Source: Pseudomonas sp. NBRC 111124
GTDB lineage: Bacteria; Pseudomonadota; Gammaproteobacteria; Pseudomonadales; Pseudomonadaceae
Direction: 5' to 3'
Length of the DNA: 64,000 nucleotides
NCBI RefSeq assembly: GCF_001320245.1
Contig: NZ_BCBA01000059.1
Coordinates: 1 to 64,000 of the forward strand
The position numbers and the translations under genes are program-made. Below are positions 61,070 through 64,000 of the stretch, piece after piece. The notes beneath the pieces are model-generated. The model had not been told where the DNA came from. It ran no database searches and saw nothing but the letters and a program-made list of their open reading frames with translations. The first letter of the stretch is position 1; each line of letters begins with the position of its first letter.

Positions 61070-64000
61070 ATGAACCTGCCAGCCCACCAGCACCCCGTGC
61101 TTGAACTGTTCCACCCGGCCGTCGGCACCTGGTTCCGTCGCCATTTCGCCACGGTCACCGATGCCCAGGCCCGTGCCTGGCCGCTGATCCATGCCGGGCA
61201 ATCGCTGCTGCTCGCCGCGCCGACCGGCTCGGGCAAGACCTTGAGCGCGTTCCTGGCCGTGCTCGACGAACTGGTCCGCGAGGGCCTTGAGCATGACGGC
61301 GAGCTGCCTGCGCAGACCCAGGTGGTCTACGTGTCCCCACTCAAGGCGCTGTCCAACGACATCCGCCTGAACCTGCAGGCCCCGCTCGAGGGCATCAGCC
61401 AGGCCCTTGAAGGCCAGGGTCTGAAAGCACCGCGCATCACCACTGCCGTCCGCACTGGCGATACCCCGCAGAAGGAGCGTGCGGCGATGCGCAAGCTGGC
61501 GCCGCATATTCTGGTCACCACGCCCGAATCGCTGTACGTGCTGATGGGCTCGGCTTCCGGCCGTGAAGGCCTGGCCAGCGTGCACACAGTGATCGTCGAC
61601 GAGATCCACGCCCTGGCCGGCAACAAGCGTGGCGCCCACCTGGCGCTGACCCTGGAACGCCTGCAGGCCCTGTGTGGGCGCCCACTACGACGCATCGGCC
61701 TGTCTGCCACCCAGCGCCCGGTTGAGCGCGTGGCGCAGTTTCTGGTCGGCCGGCAACGCCCTTGTGCAATTATCGATGTCGGTCATGCGCGCCAGCGCGA
61801 CCTCGCCATCGAAGTGCCCCCGGTGCCGCTCGGCGCGGTCATGGCCACGGACGTCTGGGGTCTGGTGTACGACCGTCTGGCCGACTTGGCGCGAGCGCAT
61901 CGCACCACACTGGTATTCGTCAACACCCGGCGTCTGGCCGAACGCATTACCCGTCATCTCAGCGACCGCCTCGGCAAGGAGGCAGTGGCCGCGCACCATG
62001 GCAGCCTGGCCAAGGAGCTGCGCCTGGACGCCGAACAGCGCTTGAAAAACGGCCAACTGCAAATGCTGGTGGCCACCGCCTCGCTGGAGCTGGGTATCGA
62101 CATCGGTGATGTCGACCTTGTGTGCCAGATCGAGTCGCCTGGCTCGATTGCCGCTTTCCTGCAGCGTGTCGGCCGCTCCGGGCACCAGGTCGATGGCATC
62201 CCCAAGGGACGGCTGTTCGCCACCTCGCGCGACGACCTGATCGAATGCGTCGCGTTGCTCGATTGCATTCGCCTTGGCGAACTGGATGAGCTGCACATTC
62301 CCGACGCACCGCTGGATGTGCTGGCCCAGCAGATCGTCGCCGAAGCCAGCAATCAAACCTGGCAGGAGCAGGCACTGTTCGACATCCTGCGCCAGGCGAC
62401 GCCCTATGCCGAACTTGACCCGGCCCACTACCAGGCGCTGCTGAGCATGCTCGCCGAGGGCTACAACGGTCGCTTGGGCATCCGCAGTGCCTACCTGCAT
62501 CGTGACGCGGTCAGCGGCACCCTGCGCGGTCGCCGCGGCAGCCAACTGACCGCGCTCACCAGCGGCGGCACCATCCCCGAGACGGCCGACTACGCCGTGC
62601 TGCTCGAACCGCAGGCGCTGAACATCGGCAGCGTCAATGAAGACTTCGCCGTGGAGAGCATCGCCGGCGATATCTTCCAGCTGGGCAATGCGTCGTACCG
62701 CATCCTGCGGGTCGAGCCCGGCCGGGTGCGGGTCGAGGACGCCCAGGGCCTGCCACCCACCATTCCGTTCTGGCTGGGCGAAGCGCCGGGGCGCAGCAAT
62801 GAGCTGTCCGCCGCAGTCGCCCGCTTGCAGGCACGCATCGACGATCAGTTGGCACACAGCGAAGGGGACCTCGCCCCGGTGCTGCTGTGGCTGCAGGCAT
62901 CGTTCGATTTGAGCGAGGCCAGCGCCAGTCAGCTGCTCGACTATCTGGGCCGCACCCGCGAGGTACTCGGCGCCCTGCCCTCGCAGCAGACCTTGGTAAT
63001 GGAGCGCTTTTTCGACGAGTCCGGCGGCACCCAGCTGATCATCCATTCACCTTATGGCAGCCGTATCAACCGCGCCTGGGGCCTGGCCCTGCGCAAGCGC
63101 TTCTGCCGCACGTTCAACTTCGAGCTGCAGGCTGCGGCCAGCGAAGATGCCATCGTGCTGTCGCTGTCGACCAGCCACAGCTTCGAACTCGATGAAGTGT
63201 GGCGCTACCTCAACAGCCGCAGCGCCGAGCAAATCCTCATCCAGGCCCTGCTCGACGCCCCGTTGTTCGGCGTGCGCTGGCGCTGGAACGCCGGCGTGGC
63301 CATGGCCCTGCCGCGCTTCGTCGGCGGGCGCAAGGTGGCGCCGCAGATCCAGCGCATGAAGAGCGAGGACCTGATTGCCGCCGTGTTCCCTGACCAGATC
63401 GCCTGCCTGGAAAACATCGTCGGCGAGCGGCAGATCCCCGATCACCCGCTGGTCGAGCAGACCCTCGACGACTGCCTGCACGACGCCCTGGACAGCAAAG
63501 GCTGGCTGGCCCTGCTGCGGCGCATGGAGAACGGCCAGGTGCGCCTGTTGTGCCGCGACCTGCCAGCGCCCTCACCCCTGGCCTCGGCCATTCTCAATGC
63601 CAGGCCATACACCTTCCTCGACGACGCGCCACTGGAAGAGCGGCGCACACAGGCGGTGCTCAACCGGCGCTGGAACGAGGTGCACAGCGGTGATGACCTG
63701 GGCGCACTGGATACCGATGCGATAGCCGCGGTGCAGGCCGAAGCCTGGCCGCAGCCGGGCAATGCCGACGAAATGCACGAGGCGCTGATGAGCCTGGGTG
63801 CCATCAGCCATGACGAGGTCCAGGCCAACCCCAGCTGGGACCTGCTGCTGCGCCAGCTGGCCAAGGCCGGGCGTGCCGTGCGCCTGGCCGATGAACAACT
63901 CTGGCTGGCGCGCGAGCGCCTGAGCCTGCTGCAAACACTGTATCCGGCTGCGCGCCGGGCGCCTGCGCTGGACGTACTGCCCGGCTTCGACCAGGCCATC
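61070..64000 (+). CDS. lhr: Large Lhr-type ATP-dependent helicase (5' part)
   Basis: The reading frame opens at 61070 and is still open at the window end (977 codons, no stop), so it is partial here. Walker A APTGSGKT at 50-57, motif Ia SPLKALSNDI, motif II DEIH at 177-180, motif III SATQRP, motif IV VNTRRLAERI, and motif VI QRVGRSGHQ. The region after about residue 560 belongs to the Lhr C-terminal part seen in long Lhr proteins (often 1400-1500 aa). DNA helicase, repair role inferred. Distinct from the shorter Lhr-Core at 12455. No strong ribosome site is visible upstream, so an alternative start is possible. Confidence 0.92.
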   Translation, partial: MNLPAHQHPVLELFHPAVGTWFRRHFATVTDAQARAWPLIHAGQSLLLAAPTGSGKTLSAFLAVLDELVREGLEHDGELPAQTQVVYVSPLKALSNDIRLNLQAPLEGISQALEGQGLKAPRITTAVRTGDTPQKERAAMRKLAPHILVTTPESLYVLMGSASGREGLASVHTVIVDEIHALAGNKRGAHLALTLERLQALCGRPLRRIGLSATQRPVERVAQFLVGRQRPCAIIDVGHARQRDLAIEVPPVPLGAVMATDVWGLVYDRLADLARAHRTTLVFVNTRRLAERITRHLSDRLGKEAVAAHHGSLAKELRLDAEQRLKNGQLQMLVATASLELGIDIGDVDLVCQIESPGSIAAFLQRVGRSGHQVDGIPKGRLFATSRDDLIECVALLDCIRLGELDELHIPDAPLDVLAQQIVAEASNQTWQEQALFDILRQATPYAELDPAHYQALLSMLAEGYNGRLGIRSAYLHRDAVSGTLRGRRGSQLTALTSGGTIPETADYAVLLEPQALNIGSVNEDFAVESIAGDIFQLGNASYRILRVEPGRVRVEDAQGLPPTIPFWLGEAPGRSNELSAAVARLQARIDDQLAHSEGDLAPVLLWLQASFDLSEASASQLLDYLGRTREVLGALPSQQTLVMERFFDESGGTQLIIHSPYGSRINRAWGLALRKRFCRTFNFELQAAASEDAIVLSLSTSHSFELDEVWRYLNSRSAEQILIQALLDAPLFGVRWRWNAGVAMALPRFVGGRKVAPQIQRMKSEDLIAAVFPDQIACLENIVGERQIPDHPLVEQTLDDCLHDALDSKGWLALLRRMENGQVRLLCRDLPAPSPLASAILNARPYTFLDDAPLEERRTQAVLNRRWNEVHSGDDLGALDTDAIAAVQAEAWPQPGNADEMHEALMSLGAISHDEVQANPSWDLLLRQLAKAGRAVRLADEQLWLARERLSLLQTLYPAARRAPALDVLPGFDQAI

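Noticed and set aside
61685..63046. A 453-codon open frame opposite lhr
   Set aside because: The plus-strand frame carries a full set of helicase motifs across this interval.
1..64000. tRNA or rRNA genes, prophage or insertion sequences
   Set aside because: No cloverleaf-like sequence, transposase, integrase or phage structural gene was recognised on either strand.

Overview
The window looks like core chromosome of a Pseudomonas of the P. putida group. It is GC-rich, carries the typical P. putida REP sequence (a palindromic gcgggt/acccgc repeat beside ctcccacagg), and has a gene order that, from memory, runs in the reverse sense of the P. putida KT2440 region around PP_1061 to PP_1123: OmpA lipoproteins, QuiP-type acylase, ligase-associated DNA repair genes, dcd, csp, apbC, metG, rnf, nth, argG, motY, pyrC, rnt, ahpC, bfd, bfr, grxD, argF, glpFKRD, aatJQMP-aauSR, metR and lhr. 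The species is inferred from this synteny and could not be checked by a search.

Layout. 1-4.5 kb: envelope genes (collagen-like exported protein, DUF1145 membrane protein, two OmpA-type lipoproteins with calcium-type Asp repeats), then DUF6231, YchJ, a LEA-type lipoprotein and a small His-rich SEC-C protein. 4.6-8 kb: a QuiP-type acylase whose 3' end is followed by a hicAB toxin-antitoxin pair and then by a second, diverged copy of the acylase 3' end, the mark of an insertion. 8.0-15.6 kb: a DNA repair cassette (MBL-fold exonuclease, ATP-dependent ligase, Lhr-Core helicase, PdeM endonuclease) interrupted by an aspartoacylase-like gene. 15.6-20.4 kb: dcd, a cold-shock gene, apbC and metG. 20.5-24.4 kb: an Rnf-type cluster reading A-B-D-G-E plus nth. 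There is no room for rnfC, RnfB has lost its membrane anchor, and RnfA/RnfE have lost three of the four expected cluster-binding cysteines. 24.5-30.4 kb: PA3496-like small protein, orphan NarL-type regulator, argG, motY, pyrC, rnt. 30.5-32.7 kb: oxidative stress and iron genes (ahpC, bfd, bfr, grxD). 32.7-37.8 kb: molybdopterin oxidoreductase, argF, an orphan ABC ATPase and ybaK. 38-43 kb: the glycerol regulon glpF-glpK-glpR-glpD with GlpR-like operators.

43.1-51.6 kb: two very large tandem paralogous genes (1376 and 1443 aa), each with an N-terminal DUF6543-like region, a short leucine-rich repeat block and a C-terminal NEL-type E3 ubiquitin ligase domain that keeps the catalytic C-[E/D]-D-R motif. 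They are the most effector-like accessory genes here. 51.6-58.5 kb: the acidic amino acid transporter aatJQMP with its sensor kinase and sigma-54 activator aauSR; an exact TTCGG-N4-CCGAA operator and a clear -24/-12 promoter precede aatJ. 58.5-64 kb: alpha/beta hydrolase, metR, a Nudix hydrolase and a large Lhr-type helicase that runs off the window end.

No tRNA, rRNA, CRISPR array, insertion sequence or prophage was recognised. The best candidates for an undescribed system are the RnfC-less, cysteine-poor Rnf-like complex, the tandem NEL ligases, and the repair cassette with its embedded deacylase.
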